NCBI GenBank assembly: GCA_017305935.1
Contig: JAFKJU010000011.1
Location: 183,575-247,574, forward strand
DNA length: 64,000 bases
Direction of reading: 5' to 3'
DNA from: Hyphomicrobiales bacterium
Lineage (GTDB): Bacteria > Pseudomonadota > Alphaproteobacteria > Rhizobiales > Rhizobiaceae
Shown here piece after piece: positions 17,781-27,110 of this stretch; the first letter of the stretch is position 1, and each line of letters starts with the position of its first letter. The position numbers and the translations under genes were made by a program. The notes beneath the pieces were generated by a model. That model saw only the letters and a program-made list of their open reading frames with translations, had not been told where the DNA came from and did not search any database.

Positions 17781-18791
17781 TTATACCCGGCTGAGCGGCT
17801 GTTCCAGCGCGGCGCGCCGCTTCGTATCCGACGGGCTTTCGCCATAGGCCATGCGGTAGGTCGCGGAAAACCGGCCAAAATGGAAGAAGCCCCATTTCAG
17901 ACAGATCGCCTTCACGGAGCGGTCGTTCAGCGGATCGGAAAGGTCCGAGCGCGCCGCCTCCAGACGGATGCCGCGCAGATAGGCCGCCGGCGTCGTGTCC
18001 TTGAAAGCGCGAAAGCCGTTTTCCAGCGCCCGCACCGAAATGCCGGCATCGGCGGCGACCATGCCCATGGTGATCGGCTTGTCGATATAGGTACGCATGA
18101 ATTCGACAGCGCGGTGAATGTGGCGCGGCGCGATGAGTGACGGGGTCTGGTCGAGCAGGTAGGAAAAGCGATGCGGCACGTTGCGCGCCAGCAGATCGGT
18201 CAGCGCCTGCGCCAGATGCGCCATGGCCAGCGGCGATTGCAGCAGCGGCCCGCCATGGCGCATGCCGTCGATCACGGTCTGGAGCAGCATGTCGATCACC
18301 TGCCCTTCCCGGGTGGCGGTGTCGAGGATGGGGCGAAGATCGAGCGAACCGCTGAACGGCTTGTCGATCAGGGCTGCGACGGTCTGGGAGACCAGCGACC
18401 AGTCGAGGAAGACGACATCGTGGACATTGAGGTCGCCGCGCACGAAAAAGCGCTCCGCCTCGCAATTGTTGGTGAGCGTGATGCGGCCGGGAAAGCCCTC
18501 GATCGTGGTCTGGCCAAGCCTGGCGTTCAGCGCCCCCATGCGCGGCAGGGCGATCGACAGCATTTCCGGCGTGTCGCTATTGGAGCGCAGATCCCACTCG
18601 CCGCGATAATGGCCGCTGACCAGCGTCATCAGGCCGTTGGAGCGCAAATCCGCCCGCCAGCGGAAATCCCGAAGCGCCGTCGTGGGCGCGGCGTCGAAGC
18701 CCCCGAATTCCGCAGTCAGCGTATCGTGCATGCTTTCGAAACCGCTGCCCTGGAACCGCCATCCGGGTTCCGGTTTGTTCTTGTCCAGCAT
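17781..18791 (-). CDS. AraC-family transcriptional regulator
   Basis: 336 residues. The N-terminal two thirds form an AraC-type effector domain without recognised ligand motifs. The C-terminal DNA-binding domain begins at about residue 230 (RHIHRAVEFMRTYIDKPITM) with two helix-turn-helix units (VAADAGISVRALENGFR and AICLKWGFFHFGRFSATYR). The second carries the F-x-x-x-G-x-x-F-x-R-family pattern ending in YGESPSD. No obvious target gene adjoins it: the MCP lies downstream and a LuxR-type gene is divergent upstream. Function beyond DNA binding is unassigned. Confidence 0.85.
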   Translation of the reverse strand: MLDKNKPEPGWRFQGSGFESMHDTLTAEFGGFDAAPTTALRDFRWRADLRSNGLMTLVSGHYRGEWDLRSNSDTPEMLSIALPRMGALNARLGQTTIEGFPGRITLTNNCEAERFFVRGDLNVHDVVFLDWSLVSQTVAALIDKPFSGSLDLRPILDTATREGQVIDMLLQTVIDGMRHGGPLLQSPLAMAHLAQALTDLLARNVPHRFSYLLDQTPSLIAPRHIHRAVEFMRTYIDKPITMGMVAADAGISVRALENGFRAFKDTTPAAYLRGIRLEAARSDLSDPLNDRSVKAICLKWGFFHFGRFSATYRMAYGESPSDTKRRAALEQPLSRV

Positions 18792-19382
18792 TTTCCGACA
18801 TTCCTCCCCTCATGCCTGCAGTCTTTTCTTTCACCGCCCCCGTCGTCACCGGCCGATGGCTTGGCCCGACCACCTCCTCCAGATGCCTGCGGTCGGCTTG
18901 CAACCCGCGATGTTCACTCCCTCCGTATTGCGCGGCGGCGGCTTGTTTCCCGTCGGCGTCGGCGAAACAGCGGACATGGAATCGATGTCCATGCTCCGTG
19001 TCTGGCTGCCACCCCGCTACCGGGCAACGGGCCGGTCCGCCATTTTCGCCGCAGCCGGCGACCGCGCAAACCGCTAGGGTAAACACTTGTTAATCGCGTC
19101 GCAGAACAATAGAATTCGGCGCAAATCAAAGGTTTGGCGGGCTATTCCCATCGGATGCGCCGATTTTGCCAGTTGTTCCAGCCTCTTATCCAATAGCTTT
19201 ACCGGGCGGTTTTGAAAGTCCCGGCCTCGTTCCTTGCTCGAAAGCTCGCCACAGGCGAATTTCTCGAACGAAATACAATCATTGCGTTCGTTCGATTGTC
19301 CCGAATAGCTCTTGCAACTTGCGATATGGCAATCGTAATATTGGCGGGCGGCAGGCAGAACAGTTCATCGCTTCGGGTCGGA
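18792..19382. other. Long intergenic region between AraC and LuxR regulators
   Basis: About 590 bp between two divergent regulators. Short open frames here have no recognisable product and no good ribosome-binding sites. A possible promoter for the LuxR gene is TTGCAA at 19312-19317, a 17-bp spacer and GTAATA at 19335-19340. The region is less G+C-rich near 19080-19350 than the flanking genes. Confidence 0.4.
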
Positions 19383-20108
19383 ATGCATAACAAGTACCTT
19401 TTCCTTTCGGAAAAAGCCGTCGAGCAGATACGATCAGCGAAAGACAAGGACGAACTCGGAAACGCGATTTCCCGGGCATTGGGAGATCTGGGTTTTCAGT
19501 CCTTCCATTTCAGTTGCTTCAAGAAGGACAAGGACGAGCTGGTTTACGATCCCACCTGCTGCGCCTGGGCGGGGGATTTTTTCGAGGCCTATCGCCGCGA
19601 GGACTGGAACGCGACCAATCCGCTGCTGAGACGCTCGATACTGGAATGCAACACCTTCGCCTGGAGTGCGGCCGATAATCCCACCGACACCGATTACCAG
19701 CGCTACATGGGTTTTCTGCGCGATGGCGGCATCCAGAGCGGCGTCATCGTCCATGTCGCCACCGGCAATACCATGAGTGGTATCTCCGCCGAGATGGCGA
19801 CGGCGCAGAGCTTTTCACTTGATATCGTCAAAGCCGTGTCGATCGTCACCCAGGCGGCGATGATGCGTGCCGAACTGCTCGGCCTCGGCAAGGCTTCGGC
19901 CATCGAGGAGAGCATTGCCGGGCGGCTTCTCACCGCCACCCAGCTTGAGATCCTTAAATGGGCGGCGGAGGGAAAATCCAACAGCGATATCGCCACGATC
20001 ATGGGCATGTCGAAGCGCGGCATCGATTATCACATGGGGGAAATCCTGCGCAAACTGGGCGTCGCCACCCGGATCCAGGCGATTTCCACCTATTTTGGAC
20101 AGCGCTGA
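19383..20108 (+). CDS. LuxR-family regulator with autoinducer-binding-like domain
   Basis: 241 residues from the ATG at 19383; earlier in-frame codons give a non-homologous extension. The N-terminal domain (about 15-160) has the aromatic pattern of acyl-homoserine-lactone receptors (FFEAYRREDWNATNPL, then TFAW), but the usual Asp-Pro of the ligand pocket is replaced by an N-A-T-N-P stretch. The C-terminal helix-turn-helix is typical LuxR/GerE: LTATQLEILKWAAEGKSNSD, IATIMGMSKRGIDYH and a closing LRKLGVATRIQAI. No luxI-type synthase is visible, so it is a solo in this window. It may bind an acyl-HSL or another small molecule. Confidence 0.83.
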   Translation: MHNKYLFLSEKAVEQIRSAKDKDELGNAISRALGDLGFQSFHFSCFKKDKDELVYDPTCCAWAGDFFEAYRREDWNATNPLLRRSILECNTFAWSAADNPTDTDYQRYMGFLRDGGIQSGVIVHVATGNTMSGISAEMATAQSFSLDIVKAVSIVTQAAMMRAELLGLGKASAIEESIAGRLLTATQLEILKWAAEGKSNSDIATIMGMSKRGIDYHMGEILRKLGVATRIQAISTYFGQR

Positions 20109-20120
20109 CAGCAAACGCCG

Positions 20121-20978
20121 TCAGGCCGAGCCGACATAGTCGAGGCCGATGTCCAGCGTCGGGGCGCTGTGGGTGATCCAGCCGACCGAGAGCAGGTCGA
20201 CGCCGCTTTCGGCAATCGCGGCGGCGGTCGCCGGCGTGATGCCGCCGGAGGCCTCGGCAATCGCCCTGTTATCGATGATGCCGACCGCTTCGCGCAGCAG
20301 GTCGGGCGTCATGTTGTCGAGCAGCACGGCATCGACGCCCTCGGCCATCACCTCACGCAGCTGGTCGAGCGTATCGACCTCGACCTCGATCTTGACGAGA
20401 TGGCCGACATTGGCCTTGGCGCGGCGGATCGCCTCTTTTACGCCGCCGGCAATGGCGACGTGATTGTCCTTGATCAGCACGGCGTCGTAGAGCGCGAAGC
20501 GGTGGTTCATGCCGCCGCCGGCGCGCACCGCCTGCTTTTCCAGCGCCCGCAGGCCCGGCGTCGTCTTGCGGGTGCAGACGACGGAGGCCTTGGTGCCGGC
20601 AACGGCCGCGACGATGCCGGCGGTGACGCTGGCGATGCCGGAGAGATGGCCGAGGAAATTCAGCGCCGTGCGCTCCCCGGTCAGCAGCAGCCGCGACGGC
20701 CCCTCGACGGTGAGGATGCGCTCGCCCGGCGAAAGCCTTGCGCCATCGGCGACATGGCGGATGACGGTCAGCGCCGGATCGACCAGCCGGAAGGCCAGTT
20801 CGGCGGCATCGAGGCCGGCGACCACGCCCGGCTGGCGCGCCACCGCCACCAGCGTCGAGCGATGCTCGGCCGGGATGACCGCATTCGAGGTGATGTCGCC
20901 GGCAAGGCCGAGATCCTCGATCAGCGCCGCGCGCACGATGGGTTCGAGGATCACATGCGGCAGGGGAGCAAGGAACAT
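20121..20978 (-). CDS. nadC: Nicotinate-nucleotide pyrophosphorylase (carboxylating), quinolinate phosphoribosyltransferase
   Basis: 285 residues from the ATG at 20978, one base after the nadB stop; longer starts would run back into nadB. Family blocks are present: EDLGLAGDITSNAVIP, ERTALNFLGHLSGIAS, the phosphoribosyl-binding CTRKTTPGLRALEKQAV, GGGMNHR and DAVLLDNMTPD. It converts quinolinate plus PRPP to nicotinate mononucleotide and CO2, the third step of de novo NAD synthesis. It is the last gene of the nadA-nadB-nadC operon, tightly coupled to nadB. Confidence 0.96.
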   Translation of the reverse strand: MFLAPLPHVILEPIVRAALIEDLGLAGDITSNAVIPAEHRSTLVAVARQPGVVAGLDAAELAFRLVDPALTVIRHVADGARLSPGERILTVEGPSRLLLTGERTALNFLGHLSGIASVTAGIVAAVAGTKASVVCTRKTTPGLRALEKQAVRAGGGMNHRFALYDAVLIKDNHVAIAGGVKEAIRRAKANVGHLVKIEVEVDTLDQLREVMAEGVDAVLLDNMTPDLLREAVGIIDNRAIAEASGGITPATAAAIAESGVDLLSVGWITHSAPTLDIGLDYVGSA

Positions 20979-20979
20979 C

Positions 20980-22521
20980 TCAGGCACTCCGGGCAAGGGG
21001 ATGGGTGAGCGTCGCGCCGGCATGGGCGCAGACTTCGGCAAAGGTCATGCGCTGCCGCGCAGGCAGCGGCGCGGTCAGGGGATGATCGGTGCGGGCATGG
21101 GCACCGCGCGATTCCGCGCGCAGCAGCGCGAAGACGGCGATGGAGAGCGCCACCATAGCCGGGTCGCTCGCGACCCCCTCCGCCTCCACCAGCGGCAGCA
21201 GGGCTTCGACGGCATCACGCAGATTTTCGCCGTCGCGCAGGACGGAGAGGTGACGCGACACCACGGCGCGCACCGCCGCCGGATCGGCTGATGGCGGTAG
21301 GACCGCATCGGCGACCGGCCGGGCTTCGCCCACCGGCAGCCCAGCAATATCCTCGGCGGCGTTCAAGCCCATGACCGCCGCTTCGAGCAGCGAATTGCTG
21401 GCCAGCCGATTGGCGCCGTGCAGGCCGGTCGCACCGGCCTCGCCGACGACCCAGAGGCCCTCGACGGAGCTGCGTCCGCTGAGATCGGTGGCGACGCCGC
21501 CCATATGGTAATGCACGGCCGGTCGCACCGGGATCGGCTGGCGGGCCGGATCGATGCCGGCCTGCCGGCAAAGCCCGTCGATGCGCGGAAAGCGCGCCGC
21601 GAAGCGATCACCCCGCGCAGGCCGCGCATCGAGGAAGACGCGACCGCCCCGGGCGATTTCGGCACTGATGGCGCGGGCCACGACATCGCGCGGCGCCAGC
21701 TCCGCGCCCGGCCGGTCGGCCATGAAGCGCTCGCCGCGCTCGTTGATGAGGATCGCGCCCTCGCCGCGCACCGCCTCGCTGACCAGTCCCAGGGGACGGC
21801 CGGGACCGTCGAGCGCGGTCGGGTGGAACTGCACGAATTCCATATCCGCCAGCGCCGCCCCGGCGCGCGCGGCCAGCATGATGCCCTGCCCCCAATTGCC
21901 GGCCGGATTGGTCGTCGCCTCGTAAAGCCCGCCGAGCCCGCCGGTCGCCAGCACCACCTGCGCAGTCGACAGCAAGGCCGCGCCGCCGGCATGGCTGCCG
22001 AGCAGCCCGGCGATTTTTCCGTCCCGCATCACGAGGCGACGGACTTCGAAACCGGAGAGAACAGCGATGGATGGCGTGTTTTTGACAGCGGCGATCAGCG
22101 GCCGGATGATTGCGGCCCCGGAATTGTCACCCTCGGCATGGAGAATGCGGCGGCGGCTATGCGCTGCCTCCAGCCCGAGGGCATATGCGCCATCCGCATC
22201 GCGGTCGAAGCGGACGCCGAAGGCTTCGAGACGGGCGACAAGATCGGGCGCCCGCGCCAGAATGGCGGAGGCTGCGGCCTCGTCGCAAAGCCCGGCGCCG
22301 GCGGCGAGCGTATCGGCCAGATGCAGGCCGACGGCATCATCCGCGCCGATGGCGGCGGCGAGGCCGCCCTGCGCCCAGGCGCTCGACGTTTCCTCGCCCA
22401 GCCCGGCGCGGGTGAGGAACACAACGGGACGCGGGGCAAGCGCCAACGCGGTCATCAACCCCGCCAGCCCGCTACCGACCACGGCAACGCGGCCGGCGAG
22501 CCTGTCCAAAAATTCGGTCAT
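20980..22521 (-). CDS. nadB: L-aspartate oxidase
   Basis: 513 residues. The FAD-binding motif [15 protein letters not shown] is at about residues 14-28. The succinate-dehydrogenase-like catalytic core includes [32 protein letters not shown] and [16 protein letters not shown]. The enzyme oxidises L-aspartate to iminoaspartate, the substrate of NadA. It starts within the 3' end of nadA (ATGA overlap, 22518-22521), so the pair is translationally coupled. Confidence 0.96.
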   Translation of the reverse strand: MTEFLDRLAGRVAVVGSGLAGLMTALALAPRPVVFLTRAGLGEETSSAWAQGGLAAAIGADDAVGLHLADTLAAGAGLCDEAAASAILARAPDLVARLEAFGVRFDRDADGAYALGLEAAHSRRRILHAEGDNSGAAIIRPLIAAVKNTPSIAVLSGFEVRRLVMRDGKIAGLLGSHAGGAALLSTAQVVLATGGLGGLYEATTNPAGNWGQGIMLAARAGAALADMEFVQFHPTALDGPGRPLGLVSEAVRGEGAILINERGERFMADRPGAELAPRDVVARAISAEIARGGRVFLDARPARGDRFAARFPRIDGLCRQAGIDPARQPIPVRPAVHYHMGGVATDLSGRSSVEGLWVVGEAGATGLHGANRLASNSLLEAAVMGLNAAEDIAGLPVGEARPVADAVLPPSADPAAVRAVVSRHLSVLRDGENLRDAVEALLPLVEAEGVASDPAMVALSIAVFALLRAESRGAHARTDHPLTAPLPARQRMTFAEVCAHAGATLTHPLARSA

Positions 22522-23489
22522 ATCGCAAGCATCCTTTCCACCGCGCGGCGCGCGCCCTCGGCCACCGCGGGATCGACCGTCACTTCATGACGGTTTTCCT
22601 CCAGCGCGGTGCGGATATTGGCGAGCGTGATGCGCTTCATATGCGGACACAGATTGCAGGGGCGGATGAACTCCACCGCCGGGTGCTGCACGGCGACATT
22701 GTCGCTCATCGAGCATTCGGTGAGCAGCACGACGCGGGCCGGCTTCTTGTCGCCGACATAATCCGACATGACCGCCGTCGAGCCGGCGAAATCGGCTTCC
22801 GCCACCACGTCCGGCGGGCATTCCGGATGGGCGAGCACGACGACCCCGGGATGGGCCTCGCGCAGGTCGCGCACATCCTGCACGTTGAACAGTTCATGCA
22901 CCTCGCAATGCCCATGCCAGGCAAGGATCTCGACATTCGTCTCCCGCGCCACGTTGCGCGCCAGATATTCGTCGGGGATCATCAAGACCTTGGGCACGCC
23001 GAGCGACTCCACCACCTTGCGGGCATTGCCCGAGGTGCAGCAGATGTCGGAGGCCGCCTTCACCGCCGCCGAGGTGTTGACATAAGTGATGATCGGCACG
23101 CCGGGATGGGCTTGCCGCAGCAGCGCCACGTCTTCGGGCGTGATCGAATCCGCCAGCGAGCAGCCTGCCTGCATGTCAGGGATCAGCACCGTCTTCGAGG
23201 GGTTCAGGAGTTTTGCCGTCTCCGCCATGAAATGCACCCCGGCCAGCACGATGACATCGGCATCGACCTCCACCGCCTTGCGCGCCAGCGCCAGGCTGTC
23301 GCCAACAATATCGGCGACGCCGTGGAAAATATCCGGCGTCTGGTAGTTGTGGGCGAGGATCACCGCATTGCGGCGGCGCTTCAGGTCGAGGATGGCCTCG
23401 ACATCCGCCTCGTGCGACATCCACTCCGCCCGGGGCATGACGCGGCTGACACGATGATAGAGCGAGGCTGCGGAAACCGGGGAATTCAT
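22518..23489 (-). CDS. nadA: Quinolinate synthase
   Basis: 323 residues. The [12 protein letters not shown] start of the NadA fold is present ([14 protein letters not shown]). Three cysteines that can ligate the 4Fe-4S cluster are in [17 protein letters not shown] and NLCPHMKR. It condenses iminoaspartate with dihydroxyacetone phosphate to quinolinate. It is the first gene of nadABC; the 67-bp gap to nadQ upstream carries two tandem palindromes that very likely bind NadQ. Confidence 0.96.
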   Translation of the reverse strand: MNSPVSAASLYHRVSRVMPRAEWMSHEADVEAILDLKRRRNAVILAHNYQTPDIFHGVADIVGDSLALARKAVEVDADVIVLAGVHFMAETAKLLNPSKTVLIPDMQAGCSLADSITPEDVALLRQAHPGVPIITYVNTSAAVKAASDICCTSGNARKVVESLGVPKVLMIPDEYLARNVARETNVEILAWHGHCEVHELFNVQDVRDLREAHPGVVVLAHPECPPDVVAEADFAGSTAVMSDYVGDKKPARVVLLTECSMSDNVAVQHPAVEFIRPCNLCPHMKRITLANIRTALEENRHEVTVDPAVAEGARRAVERMLAI

Positions 23490-23501
23490 GGCGACTCCTT
23501 T

Positions 23502-23520
23502 TATACTCGTTTTGAGTATA
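23502..23520. promoter_or_regulatory. NadQ-type operator 1 ahead of nadA
   Basis: Perfect inverted repeat TATACTC-N5-GAGTATA, 13 bp upstream of the nadA start codon. Position and symmetry fit an operator at which a repressor would block the nadABC promoter. Confidence 0.75.
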
Positions 23521-23535
23521 TCAGGGACGCAGTGT

Positions 23536-23554
23536 TATTCTCGATTTGAGTTTA
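23536..23554. promoter_or_regulatory. NadQ-type operator 2 ahead of nadA
   Basis: Imperfect copy of the same repeat, TATTCTC-N5-GAGTTTA. Its centre is 34 bp from that of operator 1, close to three helical turns, so two repressor dimers could bind the same DNA face. It ends 3 bp before the nadQ stop codon. Confidence 0.65.
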
Positions 23555-23556
23555 TG

Positions 23557-24456
23557 TCAATTGCGGGAAAGAGGGAGTTTCGTGCCCGACATGGCCCGCT
23601 CTTCGAGCACGGCATGGCGATAACGAAACAGCTTGGCCGGCCGGCCGCCGGTGCCGCTGGTCGTCTCGCCGGTTTCCTCGATCAGCTCCTGCTGGTCGAT
23701 CAGGCGGCGGAAATTCGGCTTGTGCAGGGTCAGCCCCGCCAAGGCCTCCACCGAGCGCTGCAATTGCAGCAGGGTGAAATTCTCCGGCATCAGCTCGAAG
23801 ACCACCGGGCGATATTTGATCTTGGCGCGCAGCCGGGCGATGCCGGTGGCGAGGATGCGGCGGTGATCGGCAAACATCGGCCGGCCGCCGGCCGGATGCG
23901 CCGCGCCGCCGGCCTCGGCCACCAGCCCGGCCTCGTACATCAGCTCGTAGCGCTGCAGCACCAGATCCTCGTTCCAGGCAGCGCCCGAGAGACCGAAGGT
24001 GAAATCCACCCGCCGCTGGCGAAGGTCGCGCCGCTTCGGCTCCGCGCCCGCCCATTCCGTCAGCCGCGCGGCAATGCCGTCCAGAATCTTCGGCCGGCCC
24101 TGGCGATGGTCTTCCCACGGGAAATAATCGTACCAGCCATGCCAGCCGGGACGACCCGCCCCCGGCGCCGCCTGCTCGCGCACCAGCCCGAGATAGCTGA
24201 TCGAGATCGTTCGCCCCGTCGCCTCGTCGGTGCGGTCGCGGTCGGCAAAGGTATAGAGCTGTTCGAGATAGCCGATCGGATGGCCGGTCTGGTCGCCGAC
24301 CCATTCGCGCAGGCCCGCCTGCAGGCTGCGATGCCCCAGCTCGAACGGCCCGGAGGGCAGCGCGAACCCGCCCTGCACCGTCATCACCCGCGGCGCGTCG
24401 CCGGTAACGGCCGCCAGCACCGCGATGAGTTCAGCATGGGCAAGTCCAGTGATCAC
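23557..24456 (-). CDS. nadQ: NadQ, NAD biosynthesis transcriptional regulator
   Basis: 299 residues from a GTG start with AGGA upstream. The N-terminal half is a degenerate Nudix-like domain (VQGGFALPSGPFELGHRSLQ; ISISYLGLVRE); the Nudix catalytic box is not evident. The C-terminal half is a winged helix ending in the GTGGRPAKLFRY beta-wing. This is the layout of NadQ/NrtR-type regulators, and NadQ is the known NAD regulator of Rhizobiales. It lies directly upstream of nadABC in the same direction. Its probable operators sit in the gap, so it should repress nadA when NAD is plentiful (inference from family). Confidence 0.86.
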   Translation of the reverse strand: MITGLAHAELIAVLAAVTGDAPRVMTVQGGFALPSGPFELGHRSLQAGLREWVGDQTGHPIGYLEQLYTFADRDRTDEATGRTISISYLGLVREQAAPGAGRPGWHGWYDYFPWEDHRQGRPKILDGIAARLTEWAGAEPKRRDLRQRRVDFTFGLSGAAWNEDLVLQRYELMYEAGLVAEAGGAAHPAGGRPMFADHRRILATGIARLRAKIKYRPVVFELMPENFTLLQLQRSVEALAGLTLHKPNFRRLIDQQELIEETGETTSGTGGRPAKLFRYRHAVLEERAMSGTKLPLSRN

Positions 24457-24541
24457 GACGTCCTATCCTCAAACGATAAAATGGCTTTTCGCTTTTGCCA
24501 TATCCGCCGGAAGAAGCCAACGCGATGCCACTCCGACTTGC

Positions 24542-24563
24542 TTAACAGGTGAATTACATTGAC
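24542..24563 (+). promoter_or_regulatory. Shared promoter element, copy 1 (FeaR-like gene)
   Basis: Matches TTAAC-N4-GAATTA-N2-TTGAC exactly. Two other exact copies, at 42811-42832 and 46055-46076, precede the APC permease and amidohydrolase genes. The TTGAC end is placed like a -35 hexamer, 73 bp before the likely TTG start. Confidence 0.6.
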
Positions 24564-24635
24564 TCCCGCAAGCGCCGGGCGCATCCTCCGCCGCACGTTC
24601 GCCGCGAAGCGACCGATCTTTGTTGGGAGGCAAAG

Positions 24636-25604
24636 TTGGATCTCGTTCAGCACAAGAGCCTCGTGCCCGAGGCATGGTCCACCGTATCCTACGACCAGTG
24701 GGCCGACGACCTGCGTTCGATCTGCGGCAATTTCAATCCCAAGACGGTCGAGCGCGGCGACGCCGTGCTCGGCGCCGCCCGGCGCATCGATGTCTGCGGC
24801 ATGGAATTCGCCCATGTCTCCAACGATCTCGATTGCGTGCGCCGTGGCTGGGACGACATCCGCCGCGATCCCCACGAACATCTGTTCCTGATCGTCCAGA
24901 TCGAGGGAAGCTGCGGGCTGGAGCATGGCGACCGCCAGGCCGTCCTCGATATCGGCGAATGCATTCTCGTCGATTCCACCCGTCCCACCACCTTCTATTT
25001 CGGCGGCCGGTTCTCCAACCATATCTCGCTGCACCTGCCGCGCCAGATGATGTATTCCGACAGCCGCATCCATTTCGACATCGCCCGCAAACTCTCCGCC
25101 TACGATCCGATGGCGCAGATGCTGCATGCGCTGATCGCCAAGATCATGATGACGGCGGAAACGGATTCCGCCTCGCCGCATCTGCGGCAGCTGATGTTCA
25201 CCGCCACCCGCCAGGCCTTTCATTCCAGCCGCGACAGCGAGCCGCTGCATGCCCTGCATGACAGCGCCAGCAAGCGGCTGCAGATGGTCGACCTTTTGAT
25301 CGACCGGCATCTCACCGAAAACGACCTATCCGCCCGCTGGCTGGCGACGCGGCTCGGCATCTCGATCCGCACGCTGCAGCAGGATTTTCAAGGGGTGGGC
25401 GTCACCTGCACCACCGTCATCCGCGACAAGCGGCTGCGGCTCGCCAAGGAAAAGATCGAGCAGCTCAAGGAGCAGAAATCCGGCGGCACCATCGCCGAGG
25501 TCGCCTATTCCGCCGGCTTCAACGACATTTCCTATTTCAACCGCAGCTTCAAGGAATTGTTCGACTGCGCGCCCACCGACCTGCTGAGAAGCACGGAACG
25601 GTAA
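24636..25604 (+). CDS. FeaR-like AraC-family regulator
   Basis: 322 residues from a TTG at 24636, chosen because GGGAGG lies 5 bp upstream and the length then matches FeaR/NphR-type proteins; a GTG at 24549 would swallow the promoter element. The N-terminal AraC-binding-like domain (FAHVSNDLDCVRR, LFLIVQIEGSCGLEHGDR) carries the DIGECILVDSTRPTTFYF block typical of this group. The C-terminal domain has two helix-turn-helices (LSARWLATRLGISIRTLQQ and IAEVAYSAGFNDISYFNRSF). FeaR activates aromatic-amine oxidation genes; here it probably controls the downstream dehydrogenase pair. It diverges from nadQ. Confidence 0.85.
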   Translation: MDLVQHKSLVPEAWSTVSYDQWADDLRSICGNFNPKTVERGDAVLGAARRIDVCGMEFAHVSNDLDCVRRGWDDIRRDPHEHLFLIVQIEGSCGLEHGDRQAVLDIGECILVDSTRPTTFYFGGRFSNHISLHLPRQMMYSDSRIHFDIARKLSAYDPMAQMLHALIAKIMMTAETDSASPHLRQLMFTATRQAFHSSRDSEPLHALHDSASKRLQMVDLLIDRHLTENDLSARWLATRLGISIRTLQQDFQGVGVTCTTVIRDKRLRLAKEKIEQLKEQKSGGTIAEVAYSAGFNDISYFNRSFKELFDCAPTDLLRSTER

Positions 25605-25703
25605 GGCGCTGCGCTCCGGTCCAAGCCGGGGCGCGCTTCTCCCCAAGACGGCCGATGGCCGCGCGGCGATACTCCTCCCGACACGTCAAGGGAGGACAGG
25701 ACT

Positions 25704-27110
25704 TTGAAGCAGTACACGCTGCTCATCGGCGGCGAACGCGTCGCCACGCTTAATCACGCCGAAGTGCGCAATCCGTCGACCGGCGCGGTCGTCGGCCTGA
25801 TGCCGCTGGCGAGCGAAGCCGATCTCGACCGCGCGGTCGCCGCCGCAGGCAGCGCCTTCGAACGCTGGTCGAAGACGACGGATGCCGAACGCGCCGCCGC
25901 CTGCCGCGCCATCGCCGAAAAGCTTTCCGACCATGCCGACGAGGTCGCCCGGCTGCTGACGCTGGAACAGGGCAAGCCGCTGAGCGGGCTCGGCTCGCGC
26001 TTCGAGTTGGGCGGCGCGCTCGCCTGGACGCGCCACACCGCCGAACTCAGCCTGCCGGTCGAGGTGGTGCAGGACGACGAGCAGGGCCGCGTCGAGCTTC
26101 ACCGCAAGCCGATCGGCGTCACCGGCTCGATCACGCCGTGGAACTGGCCGGTCATGATCGCCTGCTGGCACATCATCCCGGCCGTGCGCGCCGGCAATAC
26201 GGTGGTGATAAAACCCTCGCCGCTGACGCCGCTCTCCACCATCCGCCTGGTCGAGATCATCAACGAGGTGCTGCCGGCCGGCGTCGTCAACGTCGTCACC
26301 GGCGAGAATGCCATCGGCGCAGCGCTCTCGGCCCATCCCGGCATCGCCAAGATGACCTTCACCGGCTCGACCGAAACGGGCAAGAAGGTAATGGCCTCGG
26401 CGGTCGCGACGCTGAAGCGTCTGACGCTGGAACTCGGCGGCAACGATGCCGGCATCGTGCTGCCCGATGCCGATCCGGCCAAGATCGCCGAAGGCCTGTT
26501 CTGGGGCGCCTTCATCAACAACGGCCAGACCTGCGCGGCGCTGAAGCGGCTCTATGTCCATGACAGCCTCTATGACGAAGTCTGCCGGCGGCTGACCGAT
26601 TACGCCGCCAATATCCGCGTCGGCGACGGTCTCGACGAGGCCAGCATTCTCGGCCCCGTCCAGAACGCCATGCAGTTCAACAAGGTGCGCGAGCTGGTCG
26701 AGGATGCCAAGGCCCATGGCGGCCGCATCCTCATCGGCGGCGAGGCGCCGGTCGGCGACGGCTATTTCTATCCGGTCACGCTGGTGGCCGATGTCGACAA
26801 CGGCGTGCGGCTGGTGGACGAGGAGCAGTTCGGCCCGGTGCTGCCGATCATCCGCTACCGCGATCTCGACGAGGTGATCCGCCGCGCCAACGACAATCCC
26901 GCCGGCCTCGGCGGCTCGGTCTGGTCGGGGGATCCCGAAAAGGCCCGGGCTGTGGCGCTGCAGCTCGAATGCGGCTCGGTCTGGATCAACAAGCATGGCG
27001 CCATCCAGCCGAACGCCCCCTTCGGCGGCGTCAAGCAATCCGGCATCGGCGTCGAATTCGGCGTCGACGGCCTCAAGGAATTCACCACCATCCAGACGGT
27101 GCTGAGCTGA
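25704..27110 (+). CDS. NAD(P)-dependent aldehyde dehydrogenase
   Basis: 468 residues from a TTG preceded by GGGAGG. All landmark residues are present: the catalytic Cys in NNGQTCAALKR (about residue 275), the general-base Glu in LELGGNDAGIV, the oxyanion Asn in TPWNWPVM and the nucleotide-binding FTGSTETGKKV. It oxidises an aldehyde to the acid. The next gene, a GMC oxidoreductase, begins on its stop codon (TGATG), so the two probably form an alcohol-to-aldehyde-to-acid unit under the FeaR-like regulator. The substrate is not determined. Confidence 0.9.
   Translation: MKQYTLLIGGERVATLNHAEVRNPSTGAVVGLMPLASEADLDRAVAAAGSAFERWSKTTDAERAAACRAIAEKLSDHADEVARLLTLEQGKPLSGLGSRFELGGALAWTRHTAELSLPVEVVQDDEQGRVELHRKPIGVTGSITPWNWPVMIACWHIIPAVRAGNTVVIKPSPLTPLSTIRLVEIINEVLPAGVVNVVTGENAIGAALSAHPGIAKMTFTGSTETGKKVMASAVATLKRLTLELGGNDAGIVLPDADPAKIAEGLFWGAFINNGQTCAALKRLYVHDSLYDEVCRRLTDYAANIRVGDGLDEASILGPVQNAMQFNKVRELVEDAKAHGGRILIGGEAPVGDGYFYPVTLVADVDNGVRLVDEEQFGPVLPIIRYRDLDEVIRRANDNPAGLGGSVWSGDPEKARAVALQLECGSVWINKHGAIQPNAPFGGVKQSGIGVEFGVDGLKEFTTIQTVLS

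Noticed and set aside
17438..17878. N-terminal extension of the MCP to 17878
   Set aside because: The ATG at 17437 is directly followed by a membrane segment and preceded by a ribosome site; the extension has no homology and reaches into the neighbouring AraC gene.
19312..19332. Possible lux-box (TTGC...GCAA) upstream of the LuxR gene
   Set aside because: Only four bases per arm are symmetrical, which is too weak to call an operator.
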